Notes: generated from the letters alone by a model not told the origin. Shown: positions 34,517 to 47,615, counted from the stretch's first letter. The stretch is DNA of 64,000 nt from Flaccisagitta enflata (GCA_965153355.1 OZ231126.1:3844001-3908000); one strand, 5' to 3'. A program made the numbers and translations.

Positions 34517-34994
34517 CTCATCACTAACTCTGCCCAAATGCCGTTGCCATTGCGATTAGGGTAACTGCGTTTGCACACTTGTTGCTGGAGGGGGGCATCC
34601 AAAGACTGCCGAGGAATGGAAGCAATGTTTCGTAGGTTGTATTGCGTTGTAAGGAGGAACCGAAAAAGGTAAATGAGTATTTCAGTCATTGTCCTCACCT
34701 ACTGACATCCTGTATTCTGTCAAAATGATAGTTTCGCTAAGGATGTGTTTTTAGTAACAACAAATGTTCCCATTAAATTGATTAATCACTTTTTTAGCGT
34801 GAAAACATATCTATGAATTTCAACCTCCTAAGAGGAAGTGAGTGACGTAGATAAGCAAGGCAGTCATCAGAGCAAGCAGAGAGAGCATAGCAAAGTAAAG
34901 CAAGTCAGCTAAAGAACATGGTGACTGAGTGGCCCATTAAAAACCGGACTATCTGTGACTAGAAACAGGCCCCTAGTAATTCAAACGAGCGAGA
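34517..34994. other. intergenic, nothing recognised
   Basis: No supported gene. AGCAAGCAGA and AAAGCAAGTCAG patches near 34870-34910 are weakly repetitive. Confidence 0.35.
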
Positions 34995-34995
34995 C

Positions 34996-35002
34996 AGGAC
35001 AG

Positions 35003-35038
<36 letters not shown>

Positions 35039-35040
35039 CA

Positions 35041-35088
<48 letters not shown>

Positions 35089-35178
35089 CGAGCGCGCACA
35101 CACACACGGACAGACCAAGGGACCGATGGACGGACGAACAAAGCCTCTTATAGTCTTGCGTGTCCACAACTGAAATTG
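34996..35178. repeat. (GACA)n(CA)n microsatellite and hairpin tail
   Basis: (ACAG)n from about 35005, CA run to about 35085, then GGACAGACCAAGGGACC and a tail AAAGCCTCTTATAGTCTTGC. Same layout as other short-element ends but degraded. Confidence 0.7.
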
Positions 35179-35868
35179 TTATGGGGTATGAAATCAAAGC
35201 TCTTATAATTCTAAGGGGGTTTTTCTAGTCAAAGACAATGGCGTTTCTAATGGGCCACTTGGTCGCTCGCTACGTTCGTTCACTCGCACCGCTCACTCTG
35301 ATGACTCCCTTCACAGCGCTCCGCTTCACTATGCTTGCTTCACTCGCTTGCTCCATTCACGGGCTTGCTCACTCATTTTGCTCACTCCCTTGTAAGACCG
35401 TTGAAATTCTTGAAAATGTGTTCACACTGTGATCGCGTTTTACAGGAGCAAACGTGTTTTACATCTTCACTAGAAACACGCCCTGAGTTGATTGAGCAAA
35501 GCGGCATGTATAATATTCTAATTCTGTTTTTTTCTGTCTCTCAGATTTGGATTGGACTGTTTCGATATGCATGGCGTTTGCTTTATTATCATCTCTAAAA
35601 ATATCAACAAACTTGGCTCTAATTAATTCAAAATTACCAAATTTACGCATTGGATTTGGTGATGGGCTTACGACAAAATGATAACGGGAAAAAGAATTTT
35701 AGACTATGGCCTGAAACTTGAAAACGTTGCAATGATTGGAATCTCATTATTTGCTTCTTTTGAACTAATATATCACTTTTTCGTGTGTCAAAAAATCACT
35801 GCCGCAGCCCTTAGGTATCTGTCATTCCATTCTAGTGTTCCCCAACCTTATTGAATGCGGCTGATGTA
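35179..35868. other. intergenic, nothing recognised
   Basis: 35260-35395 is rich in CTCACTC and TTCACTCGC type short repeats. No gene supported. Confidence 0.4.
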
Positions 35869-36172
<304 letters not shown>

Positions 36173-36993
36173 CACCGTGCTCACGGGCTCACGGGATGGG
36201 CGTGGGCAGGAGCTATAACGCAGGGGGCAGGAGCAGTGATTTGGTAAGCTGGATGCTGTCATGAGGGTGGGCAGGGGCAATAATGTTGGTAGGCAGACAC
36301 CGTTGTGTTGGTGGGCAGACGCCGTTGTGTTGGTGGGCAGATGTTATAATGCTCAGAAATCATTATCTCACCTGATTTCACATTGACCAGAAATTTGCAC
36401 TTTTTAGCCATGAGGGCAGAAGTAAAGATCGATTTTTTAAAAATACTTCCCATCATAACAGAAGGCAAACAAAGACAGGTTTGAACGCGGCAACTCATGA
36501 CCTTATCACTAATTTTTTTTTAGAGAAATTTAAGAAAAAAATGGTCGACCGTCATGGTGGTCTTAAGTTCTATTTTTCAAAAAGTGGCCTATTGAGTGTA
36601 AAAATGTCATTTTTTATGGCAGCCAATGTAGCTCCCATGAAATGTGAGGTTTCTTCATTGTATACGCCATTTTTGAAAAATTGAACTTTAACCACGTTTG
36701 CATATTGCGGTTTTGCGTTTTTCGCTTAGGACATGCCTATTTTTTGTAGAAGATGGATGAAATTCATACCTGGCATGTTTTTTACATAAATACATTTTCC
36801 AATGCTTGTATTTCAAAGATTATAGACATTTGACTGATTTCCTTATTTTTGGGCTTTTTAAAACCATTTTTAAGCCTCATAGGCTAATGGTCCAATATTA
36901 CAAATTCACTCAAATATCAGTTACTACAAGAACTTTGTATTTCTAAAAAAGAAATATTAAAATTCTATACGAAAGTGCAGATATTATACAGTA

Positions 36994-37495
36994 GATGTCA
37001 TCTAGACTTGGAAATACGGGGGAGCTCATAGCCTGAGTATCAGTATAGTGAGGGGACTGATATTTTGCTGAAACGATATATAGACCCTAAAGGGTTGACG
37101 ATGGGGTATGGCATCCCCCTTTGGCTTACCCTAGAAAAAAAACTTTCAGTATAAGGATCAATCTTTTTTTTTTTCAGAATTTTAGCTTAATCCATTTGCT
37201 TTAAGTGCAAAACCAGGCTAGAATTCGAACCTGGAACCTTTGACTAAATAAACTGATCAGTATAAACCTGGAGTCAAGTCAGTTAACCAATAAACAATTC
37301 CAGAACCTGATTCACTTAAGCGAATTTGATTTAGTATATTCAAAAGAATTTTCTATTAACAGAGCTGCCATACCCCATCGTCAACCCTATAGGACATAAG
37401 CGTTATACACACACAGTTTCATTTCATTCACACAAATGGTAATTAGGATATGAGGGCCCCCGTATTTCCAAGTATAGATGACATCTACTATCTTG
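36994..37495. mobile_element. foldback element, about 500 bp
   Basis: GATGTCATCTAGACTTGGAA then ATACGGGGG at the left pairs with CCCCCGTATTTCCAAGTATA then GATGACATC at the right. An inner pair GTTGACGATGGGGTATGGCA and TGCCATACCCCATCGTCAAC is exact over 20 bp. Confidence 0.75.
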
Positions 37496-38095
37496 GAAAA
37501 AATAAAAGTCCCAGTAAAACAGTATTGCTATTCATTACTGTTATTTCCTGCACAAAATTCAATTTTTTTGTAGAAATGATTAGTTAAGGCTTTTTTGATA
37601 CCAAATATCATTTGTAATCATTTGGGTAGACATAGATGAAGGTTTTTCTAACAATTTTGTATAACAAGTCCCTTGATTTTCTTAACAATTTTTGTTTTTA
37701 GCATTTTCAGATCAAAGTATATTCATTTTGATATAAAATCTAAACGGTTTGAACTAAAAAAATCTGCTTGGCGGCATTAGACAGATTTTTAGAAGCTCTT
37801 TCAAATGGTCACCGATTTTCATATGATTTTATCATGATAAGCCAAGAAAAAGTAAAAATAAACAGGTCAATTTTCCCCCTCATTTTTTGCATATTTTCTG
37901 TTTTTTGTTGAGGTGAACATTTTCACTCTTTTAGCTCTAAAATCTAAACGAATTGAGCTACATAGCTCTGCTTGGCGCCATTTTGAAGATTTTTTCAAGC
38001 TCTTTCTAATGGTCACTGATTTTAATAGGTTCTCTTAAGTTGTTTCATCACAAATTAGCCATATAGGTGGGACTTTTATTTTTTCCAAGATAGTA
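37490..38095. mobile_element. second foldback-like element with internal direct repeat
   Basis: CTTGGAAAAAATAAAAGTCC pairs with GGACTTTTATTTTTTCCAAG. Two direct copies of a module with TCTGCTTGGCG and CAAGCTCTTTCTAATGGTCA-like sequence lie inside (about 37735-37820 and 37940-38025). Confidence 0.6.
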
Positions 38096-38401
38096 CTGTA
38101 GCAAAAGTAGCTGTTATTAGCACTAAAAACCATTTCTAATTTTTTTGGCCCATGTTAAACAAAAACAAACACAACATTCTGATTCTACACACTTTTTAAA
38201 ACCCCTCTGTAAAAAAATAAAAATCTGTACATTTTTTTCTTTTTTTTTTTTTAGAAATTTTGAATGGGGGACCCTTTCCGCTTCAACTTTTTCTCCGATT
38301 AATGCATCATGAAATTTGATGCCTAACTGCCGCTTGATCTTGGTTTTATCAAAAAGCCTTTTGCGTATTGATACACCCGACTGGGACATCCACTCACCCA
38401 T

Positions 38402-38543
38402 ACTTCTCATAATTGCAAACCAAGTCCTCCAAATTTGGAAGCCTGCCTTCCTTTTTCAGGTAAAGACTCAAAGATTGTTCTTCGTAGAAATTACGGTGGG
38501 TTGACATCAGATAACTTTCCTCCATTTCCATTATCCTAAAGTA
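38402..38543 (-). CDS. candidate exon of an unrecognised gene (with 38722-38785 and 38827-39037)
   Basis: Open frame with SYLMSTHRNFYEEQSLSLYL and LPNLEDLVCNYEKYG, ending at donor TATGG|GTGAGT; acceptor CATTACTTTAG or an AG 17 bases further on. The composition is that of a normal soluble protein. If the inner AG is used, the phase joins to the upstream exon 38722-38785. No family is recognised. Confidence 0.45.
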
Positions 38544-38721
38544 ATGAGAGACAAGATGGAATGCAAATACACAGTTCAATTAAGCACCTTGATTCGATAT
38601 TCATGAGCGTTTTGAGGAGAATGAGCAAAAAGCACGTCTAGCGTACATATGATACCCATAAGCAACACCGATCCTAATTACAACCTAAGTCGCTGATGTG
38701 TGGCCCAGGCCTCGCACCTTC

Positions 38722-38785
38722 ATAGTCGCAATCCACACGAAAGGAACGAATGAATGGGACACCTTTTCCGTGCTGCATACATTTT
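38722..38785 (-). CDS. possible small exon
   Basis: A stretch between TATGCAG and GAAG|GTGCGAGG whose frame STEKVSHSFVPFVWIATMK fits the phase of the exon at 38827-39037. The acceptor lacks a pyrimidine tract, so support is weak. Confidence 0.25.
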
Positions 38786-38826
38786 ATATCCATGACAGTA
38801 AATATACATGTATAATTGTATATTAT

Positions 38827-39037
38827 ACCTTTTATGTCTGGCATCGCGGCCTTCGACGATGAACTTGTTTGTCCATACATTGAATGGTCTGTCCAAAAGG
38901 CTCATCCGTTGCTGCGGAGTTCCTTTCAAGACATCCCAACACTCACCCGAGAGATCCATAGTTTTCGTTACATCACCTGGACGAGAAAAAGTCGCTCCGC
39001 AACGACAAAATCCAACTTTTGTTTCCCTTCCTTCCAT
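38827..39037 (-). CDS. candidate exon of the same unrecognised gene
   Basis: Open frame from an ATG at 39037 (or from an upstream TAG acceptor near 39048), with KVGFCRCGATFSRPGDVTKT, GECWDVLKGTPQQRMSLLDR and PFNVWTNKFIVEGRDARHK, to a possible donor AAAAG|GTATAAT. Three Cys residues and mixed composition suggest a genuine protein. The function is unknown. Confidence 0.4.
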
Positions 39038-39610
39038 ATGTCTCGACTACTACATTAATTTTTAATCACTGCGAGGCCACGAGCACAGTGGGCCTTAACT
39101 GGGTATGAGTTTAAAAAAATCCTCAATGGTAGTGACTTGTATGAGTAGGTACAATTTATAGTGGAGAATTGATGTTAACCCTTAAGAAAAAATTTCCCTT
39201 GAAAATTTTTGCAATAATTGTTAAAAAGTATCAATTTTTGTATGTATTTACATATAGATCTCAAGGATACATCAGTTTCAAAATTCTGACTCAAGATTCT
39301 CATTCCTGGTGAAATTTCCAATCGTTTGATAGGTCACACTATATACTTTTATGAAAAAATAAGATTTTTATTTTTTATGCCACAGTTACAAAGATAGCAA
39401 CGGTGGCTTAAAATATGAAAATCTTATTTTTTTGTAAAAGTATTTAGTGTGACCTATCAAATGATTGGAAATTTCACCAGGAATGTGAATCTTGAGTCAG
39501 AATTTTGAAACTGATATATCCCTGAGATCTATTTGTAAATATATACAAAAATTGATAACTTTATCGACTTCTCTGTTGAGGATCCATGTGAAAGTGACCA
39601 CTTCGCTACT

Positions 39611-41320
39611 GTGACAAGAATAAGATTGAAAGGTTCTTCTAAAAGAATAAGAAAAGAGGTAATTGACTGGCAAAAATTCAAAGAAATTCAACGTCATGAC
39701 GAAGAAATAAACAATTTGAATAAAAAACTGACTGATTTGCAAAAAGAAATAAATTTCATTCATGTAAGTGACGCCTGCGCCAAAATAGACTATGTGGTGG
39801 AAGAAGTGACGATGTTGATTCAAAGATATAAACAATCAGCGACAAAAACAACAAACAAAATTGTCAATAAAAATTTTAGACTTGCTAAAGACACGAGACA
39901 ATTGATAAAAGAGAGAAGAAACCTTTCGACAAAAATAAAGATAAATAAAGATGTTATTGACGTGACAACGCTAAAATCAGAGTTCAACAACCTTACACGT
40001 GAAATGAAAAAATTTATAAAAAGTGACAAAAGAATCCACTTTGAAAATAAAAGTGAGCAAATAAAAACGACAAAAGACGGAGGAAGGAAATGGCGCTTGT
40101 TCAACGAATTGATGGAAAATAATAGAAAAGACAATCAAGCGACAACCCATTTAAAAAGACCAGATGGTAGTGTTACAACAACAACAAAAGAAATAGTTGA
40201 CGAGCATGCACGACGCCTAGCGGCAACGCATCGACCGCCGACTCCAAACCCAGAAGATGCTGCTGCATACGCGGACTTAGAATTGTTCGTCAACGAAAAT
40301 TCGATGCTGCTGAAGCCACAACGACCCACTGCTGAAATAGGAGACGATCTAATTGATAGCGTCTTCAACTACGACCAAGTTGTGGACGCCATTTCCGGTT
40401 TAAAGACACGCACTGCCCCGGGAGAAGACCAAGTCTGCAACGCATCATTACGTAATCTCCAGAAGCGACAAGTAGAGACATTGACGAGCATCTTCAGGAT
40501 CTGCTACATCATTGGGTACTTTCCGCGCTCATGGAAGAGGGCGCGGATACGGATGCTTCCCAAGCCAGGCAAGTGTGCAACTTTATCAGCAAATTATAGA
40601 CCAATATCTCTGCTTCCTAATATGAGTAAATTGTTCGAAAAGCTGATAAAAAAGACACTTGACCTAGCTGACAGACAATTCGACATCATACCGGAAATCC
40701 ATTCTGGCTTCCGAGTCTCTCGCTCTACTCAGGAAAACTTTGTTCGATTTGGAGAAACGATTGCAGCAAACCGGAAGAGGAAGAAGGTCACGATCGCATT
40801 CCTCATGGATGTGGAAAAGGCCTTTGACGTCCTCGACTACAACATCCTTAAGAAGAGGCTCGTCGACGCACCATACGCCCCTAAGACGAAACTCATTGTG
40901 TCATCTTTCATCACAGACCGCACGCTTTATGTCTACGATGGCGACACGATCTCAGAAACTGTGGAAATGTCCGCCGGCGCCCCTCAAGGCGCCATTCTCA
41001 GCCCATCGTTGTATACGATTTGCGCCCACGATGTCCCAATTATCAACGATGAGGATGAAGGAGGCGCGCAGTATGCAGATGACTATCCTATGGGCAACAG
41101 GAAGAAACGCGAGGGAAGCGGTGGCCCATATTGAAAGACGACTCAAAGTAATGGAAAGGTGGTGCGGAAAGTGGAACATTAAACCGGCGACGGCTAAATG
41201 CGAACTAATCATCTTCAGCAACTCAAAAAGAGAAGTAAGACATCAGAGAAAAACTATCGTAACCACAGAAATGAGGCTAAATTCAGCTAAAAATGTAAGA
41301 CTGAAAAAGCGAGATGATTA
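39611..41320 (+). pseudogene. LINE reverse transcriptase, main frame, with a break after YADD
   Basis: The frame is open from at least 39567 to 41134. Its first residues finish the endonuclease, 20-200 are a Lys/Arg-rich linker, and about 250-495 are the RT palm. One base appears to be missing just after the catalytic YADD (near 41085): the expected continuation (ILWATGRNAREAVAHIERRL) lies in another frame up to 41320, where a stop follows. Confidence 0.75.
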
Positions 41321-41389
41321 GCAGAAGAATGTGGCTTAAAACTCATGAACTCGGACTTGAATTAGAAATAAGAGGTTAAATATCTCGGC

Positions 41390-42082
41390 GTGACTTATGA
41401 TAAAAAGAACAATTGGGAATCGCATATAAAACTGGTAATTAACAAATGCTATCCAAAAGTGTTATCTATCTGTAGATTGAACCGAAAAATGAATTATAAT
41501 AACAGAAAAGATATCTTACATATATTTGAATCACTTATTCTGTCATGCTTTTACTACTCGTCCATGGCTTATCTGAACATGAATGAAAAGAATTGGGCAC
41601 TGATTGAAAACTTTCTCATCAAATCTATTAAAATGATTTTTGACCTGCCATTACAAATGAATGGAGAGAGAGCACGTGAAATTTTCTATCCATGTACTTT
41701 CCGAGAAAAAATAGAGATTCACGCATTGAAGAGAATTGCGGCAATGTCAAACAGTACAACGATTATGCAACATCAAATCTTTAACTGTAGAGATTACGCA
41801 TTTACTGGTTCACGCGATACTATTTTTGAAAGAGCTATGAAAATAAGTGGCATCAATGAAACTATTAATTGTTACTTGTGCACGATGAACTGTGAACATG
41901 ATTGCGTGAAACCTTTTCAAATTGTCACGAAGAAAGTCTTTTGTCCTTTCTCTTACTCCAACTCCCCCTCCTTCCCCTCCCCTTCCTCCCTCCCCCTTTC
42001 CCGACCTCCCTCCTTCTTTGATTCTTCCCCCCCCCTCCAAAATCCCCCTCTTGCTTCTTATAAATCAAGCAAAATTCCGTAG
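41390..42082 (+). pseudogene. LINE C-terminal region
   Basis: A frame beginning after KYLGVTYDKK (RT motif E/thumb). It contains a typical LINE tail (LILSCFYYSSMAYLNM, IKSIKMIFDLP) and a Cys cluster CYLCTMNCEHDC. It runs into a C/T-rich stretch at 41960-42050. Separated from the preceding frame by stops at 41320-41375. Confidence 0.7.
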
Positions 42083-42639
42083 TCCTGTTGTCCTATTTGA
42101 TCGCGAGAGAAACGTATTGAACCTTGTAGGAAGCCGATTTTAAAGCTTCCTTATCATTATTTTTTAAATGTGAAAATGCGTAGCTAGTAAACATACGCAA
42201 ACCTACACCTGATGTAAAATTCTATTTCGTTTTTGATACCTAACGCGGGCACCGCGACGATCTCCAATGCTACGTCGTCATGTTTGTTATAGATAGAAAG
42301 TTTTTATCAACAACGTAAGTGTAAACATTCACTGATTGTGATATCAAGCGTGTACTATTCATCATTTCGTTCGTCTTATGTTGGAGATTCTGCGATGAAT
42401 ACTGTTGTATTGATGATTGTGTCGGTGAAAATACCTCAAGGAGCCGCCACCGAAGTGGTCTCAGGGTTATGAATAAATCTTTCAATTTCAATGATTTTTG
42501 CAAAAATTTTCAAGGGAAATTTTTTTTTGAGGGTTTACATAAATACTACAACATAAATTATACTTACTCATACAAGTCACTACCACTGGGGATTTTTTTA
42601 AACTCATACCTAGTTAAGGCCCACTGTGCGAGACAATCT

Positions 42640-42744
42640 TCATGAAGTGCGCCAAAGCACCTCTATAATAGGCTGTGTCCGTTGGTCAGTGAGTCGGCTG
42701 GTCTGTTGGTCGGGTAACGCATTCGTTCGACGATCAACCCGGCG
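42640..42744. other. short-element tail
   Basis: CTCTATAATAGGCTGTGTCC followed by TTGGTCAGTGAGTCGGCTGG-type repeats: the CTCTTATAGAG hairpin class in reverse. Confidence 0.45.
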
Positions 42745-43480
42745 CACCTTACACTGCTTTTAAAAGAATTCTGAGTGAAAAGTCATATTATAGTGGGTTT
42801 TTCTGCCTTTTTATGTAACATTGGGGTAAGACCATGTAACTAGCAAAAATTGAATCATTCCCCGATCGCTTTTTGAACAATCTTCAAAATAGAAAAAAAT
42901 TTGACCTATCTTTAATAAAAATTCTTGTGAGTTGTATTGACTCAATATTTTATTCCCAATTATTATTCTATGCAAAATTCCCTTTTATTTGATAGGTCAC
43001 ACTACATGGTTTGATATAAAAGTTTTCATGTTTTTAGCCACCATTACTTTTCTGTAACCGTGACTCAAAAAGGCCGGATACACGGCAATCCAGTCGCGGA
43101 TGGTTGGGCAGGAGCAGTAGTGCGAATACCGCTCGGAATTCAAAAATGTGACGGACATACCGACCGACACGGCAAGGTGTAGAGTCGCATGTCCGCGACT
43201 AAAAAGGAAAATTTAAATTCTCTGCAAAAAAAAAGCGTGCGACCTATCATATGAAAGGGAATTTTGCATAGATCAACAATATGGAATCAAACATTGAGTC
43301 AATACAACTCACAAGAATCTACATCGAAAATGGGTTCAATTCTTTTCTGTTTTAGAAAATTACTCAAAAAGCGCTCGGGGAATGATTTTGTTTTTACTAA
43401 TAAATTATTGCACTCTACGGCAAAACCCACCGTTATATGACTTTTCACTCAGAATTGTTTTAAAAGCAGAGTGCTTATTA
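42745..43480. mobile_element. foldback element with a nested short element in its loop
   Basis: Left arm about 42750-43010 and right arm about 43240-43475 are inverted copies (TTCTGAGTGAAAAGTCATAT and inverse; CTTGTGAGTTGTATTGACTC and inverse). A related end is at 55043-55165. Confidence 0.7.
43070..43206 (+). repeat. short hairpin-ended dispersed element (subfamily B), in a foldback loop
   Basis: AAAGGCCGGATACACGGCAA, then CAGTCGCGGATGGTTGGGCA, CCGCTCGGAATTCA, a GACC run, and GGTGTAGAGTCGCATGTCCG then CGACT and an A-run. Close relative of 5340-5497. Confidence 0.75.
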
Positions 43481-43961
43481 ACCTACTAGGCCTTGTTTAA
43501 AGCTTTACCTCTACCTGACGGTTACAGCGAATCTCTCAACCAGAGATATTCCTATCGAGACTATTGAGAGCATGCATAACAGTAAAATGCATTGCGGCAT
43601 TAACCCCTGTTACATAAATCTGGCACCCTTAACGCAACAAGAGCGAGACAGACCGGCAGACTGATAGAGCAACAGTTGACCCATCTGGGTACCTTACTAC
43701 CCACAATCGAATCGGAAGAAACGAGAACACTATGCAGGCCAGTCGGGTGCGTGGATCCCGACTTAATGTATTCATATTTTTTTTTCTTTTTCCACTACTT
43801 TTTGATTTTTAGAAACATTCGATGATGTGAATCATTAAAATAAAGTAGAAAGAAAATTGCCCAATCAACTCTGAACTGTTAATGATGTCCAGCTTGGATT
43901 GTTCTGGCTGATGGCCCATTTAAAATTCATATTTATACAAAAAAAAAAAGAAAAAAAATAT
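43481..43961. other. 3' flank of beta-tubulin, nothing else recognised
   Basis: AT-rich. No canonical AATAAA on the minus strand in the first 150 bases after the tubulin stop, though TATAAA- and ATAAAT-like variants are present near 43933-43958. 43620-43750 holds degenerate GAGACAGACCGGCAGACTGA repeats. Confidence 0.4.
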
Positions 43962-45880
<1,919 letters not shown>

Positions 45881-46534
45881 TTTAAAGCTGTAACTAGTTT
45901 TTCTGCTTAAAAATAAAATGAAACTTTTAACTCTATACAGCTTTCGAGGGTAGAAGGTTAAATCGCTTGTTTGTTTTTGTTTCCCGTTGCTTAGCGACTA
46001 AATTTCGACAAGTCAGCAATTCGTCATAGTATAAATGCGAGACTTTCTACGGTGGTGGAAACTAATGTTGTACGCAATCTTACCTTTGCGTCCAAGTAAA
46101 CGACGCCGAAATAGATTTCGAATTCGAAGGATATTACGTACGCAACATATTCTAGAAAACAAATCCAGGTGAGTTTCGACAAGCAAGTTTGTTTCCCATA
46201 CTTATGTTTTATCAATACTTTATAAAGTAACTGTAAAGTAAAGTTAAGTGCTGTAAAGTTTTTTTCCTCGTAATTCAAAGCTTGTAAACATATACTCTTG
46301 AGATATTCCTAATTCTTCAAGTATTTAATCTAGGTTCTTATAAAAAAGTGTACTTTTTGTTTAGATTTGTGTGTGGAGGATCGGGTTGGATACCCCTGCC
46401 CACCCGTCCGCAACGATAACTGTGACCCCGTGTCATTTGTTCACTACTTTTCAGCTCTAGTAGTAGTAGGTAGATGATAAATTAGCACGTCGGTCAACAA
46501 GTAACCCTTCATTAGAACCATTTTCGGGACTCAC
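45881..46534. other. 5' flank of beta-tubulin
   Basis: The sequence upstream of the ATG (GCTTTAAAATGCG) contains possible acceptors TTTTTAAGCAG (near 45915) and GTTACAG (near 45894), so a 5' UTR intron is possible. 46385-46440 repeats CTGCCCACCCGTCCGCAACG, also seen in the large gene's intron near 20910. Confidence 0.45.
45986..45998. promoter_or_regulatory. possible RFX X-box-like site
   Basis: GTTGCTTAGCGAC fits the RFX half-site pattern GTTGC-N3-GCAAC with one mismatch, 106-118 bp upstream of the beta-tubulin ATG. RFX factors control ciliary genes in animals. Position and motif are suggestive only. Confidence 0.25.
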
Positions 46535-46687
46535 CTGATTTTGTTTCGACAGTCCTCTTTCCAGTAGTGTAGACATGATGTATCTGGCCAACGTTACAAA
46601 ATACGTTCTCCTCATCGACCTTCCACCCAGTGTTTGGCTTGGGAATCCATAAATAATCGTGAAATTTGAACTCAGGGGTCCCTTTTG
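46535..46687 (-). CDS. candidate internal exon of an unrecognised gene
   Basis: Acceptor CCTTACAG|CA, donor AATCAG|GTGAGT, phase 1-1, 51 codons: KGTPEFKFHDYLWIPKPNTG, then WKVDEENVFCNVGQIHHVYT, then TGKRTVETKSG. Aromatic, Trp/Cys-containing and fully open. Joins in phase with 46979-46897. May be a small extracellular-type domain; the family is not recognised. Same strand as beta-tubulin, about 0.65 kb upstream of its start. Confidence 0.55.
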
Positions 46688-46896
46688 CTGTAAGGAATAA
46701 TGTTAGTGTCGATGGCGGGACGAGATATAAGACATACTCCCAAATTCTGAGCCCCCTAATGGTCTATCTGACGATACAGAGCACAGCCACAGACATGCCA
46801 CAAGAAAATTTGCGCAATGATGAAGGCGTGGTGCAGACGTGGTAAAAACTCAAATCAGTGGACCATGACTTCTAATATTGACAACCAATGACTCAC

Positions 46897-46979
46897 GATA
46901 ATTGTATATGCACTTCCTTCCACCGATCCAGAATTCAGCATTTCCATGATAAGTCAAATTGGGGCGTTGTGAGAGTATC
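46897..46979 (-). CDS. candidate exon preceding 46687-46535
   Basis: Acceptor TTTTCCAAAG|G and donor TATC|GTGAGT enclose ILSQRPNLTYHGNAEFWIGG then RKCIYNY. The join to the next exon gives CIYNYPKGTPEFKF without a stop. Contains Cys and Trp as in the next exon. Upstream exons were not identified. Confidence 0.45.
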
Positions 46980-47615
46980 CTTTGGAAAACGATAAAAAGA
47001 CAATCTCATTGATTTCATCTGATCATCAACAATCGCAACCCCAAGTCACATCAACGTGCACAGGAACAATTTCAACATCGTTCAGCATTTTGATGGTGGG
47101 AATAAAGATAATTAACCCACCATTTAGAACGCTATCAAGAACGATAATTTACCCACCATCAAGAACACTATCAAAACAACAATTAACCAACCATCAAGAA
47201 AAATATATTCATGTCTATGACCAAGCTCCCGCACTTAATCGTCTTAAATTCGTTCTCTTTCACTCATCAAATTACTTGTGTTGCTCCAGCTTCGTCAGAT
47301 GGCGCGCTACGCGATAAAACTCGTCACCAGTTTCCGGGATGAAAAGATAGCTTTTTTCTATTTTTTGACCTTTTGTACCTAGGAAATAAGTATTGCAACA
47401 GCTTTAGACTCATTTAAAGTCTCCATACAAAGTTTCAAGCAAATTGGTTGAAAAATGGTGAAGTTATGCAAGTCTTTCACTTTTAGGCTAGTAGGCTGAT
47501 TGGGTGGTAGGCTGGTTTGACACGATAGATTGTGTGCATAGATTGAGTTCTTCCATTTAGAGACTCCATACCAATTTTCAACCAAATTGGTTGAAAAATG
47601 TCCAAGTTATGAAAG
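46980..47615. other. intergenic, nothing secure
   Basis: A near-repeat of AACCAACCATCAAGAA-like units around 47115-47200 and a duplicated TCAAxCAAATTGGTTGAAAAAT motif (47430, 47575, and inverted near 47935). Confidence 0.4.

Larger units (their letters stand above)
36690..38260 (-). repeat. dispersed repeat X, copy split by about 1.1 kb of insertions
   Basis: 36690-36990 and 38097-38260 together form one inverted copy of 31960-32400. The material between them is two foldbacks. TACAGTAG (near 36986) and TACTGTAG (near 38093) sit at the two junctions and may be a target duplication. Confidence 0.55.
39562..42490 (+). mobile_element. 5'-truncated LINE with APE-endonuclease tail and reverse transcriptase
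   Basis: It starts in the last motif of an APE endonuclease (CESDHFATV), continues with a charged linker and RT motifs (KPGKCATLSANYRPISLLP, FLMDVEKAFDVLDY, GAPQGAILSPSLY, QYADD) and a C-terminal region, and ends with a short 3' UTR containing TGAATAAATCTTTCAATTTC. Motif order and endonuclease type fit the jockey/CR1-like group. Truncation at the 5' end is the usual outcome of LINE integration. Confidence 0.8.
39083..42629. mobile_element. long foldback element broken by a LINE insertion
   Basis: Outer arms 39083-39214 and 42498-42629 (132 bp each) are inverted copies (CACAGTGGGCCTTAACT and inverse). Inner arms 39218-39375 and 39420-39561 are also inverted copies. The simplest reading is one foldback of about 620 bp whose right arm was split between about 39562 and 42490 by a LINE. 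There is no transposase. Confidence 0.7.

Noticed and set aside
39083-42629. Novel transposon class with reverse transcriptase between TIRs
   Set aside because: The inner palindrome continues the outer arms, so a LINE inserted into a foldback explains it with fewer assumptions. Kept as a finding because other copies could overturn this.
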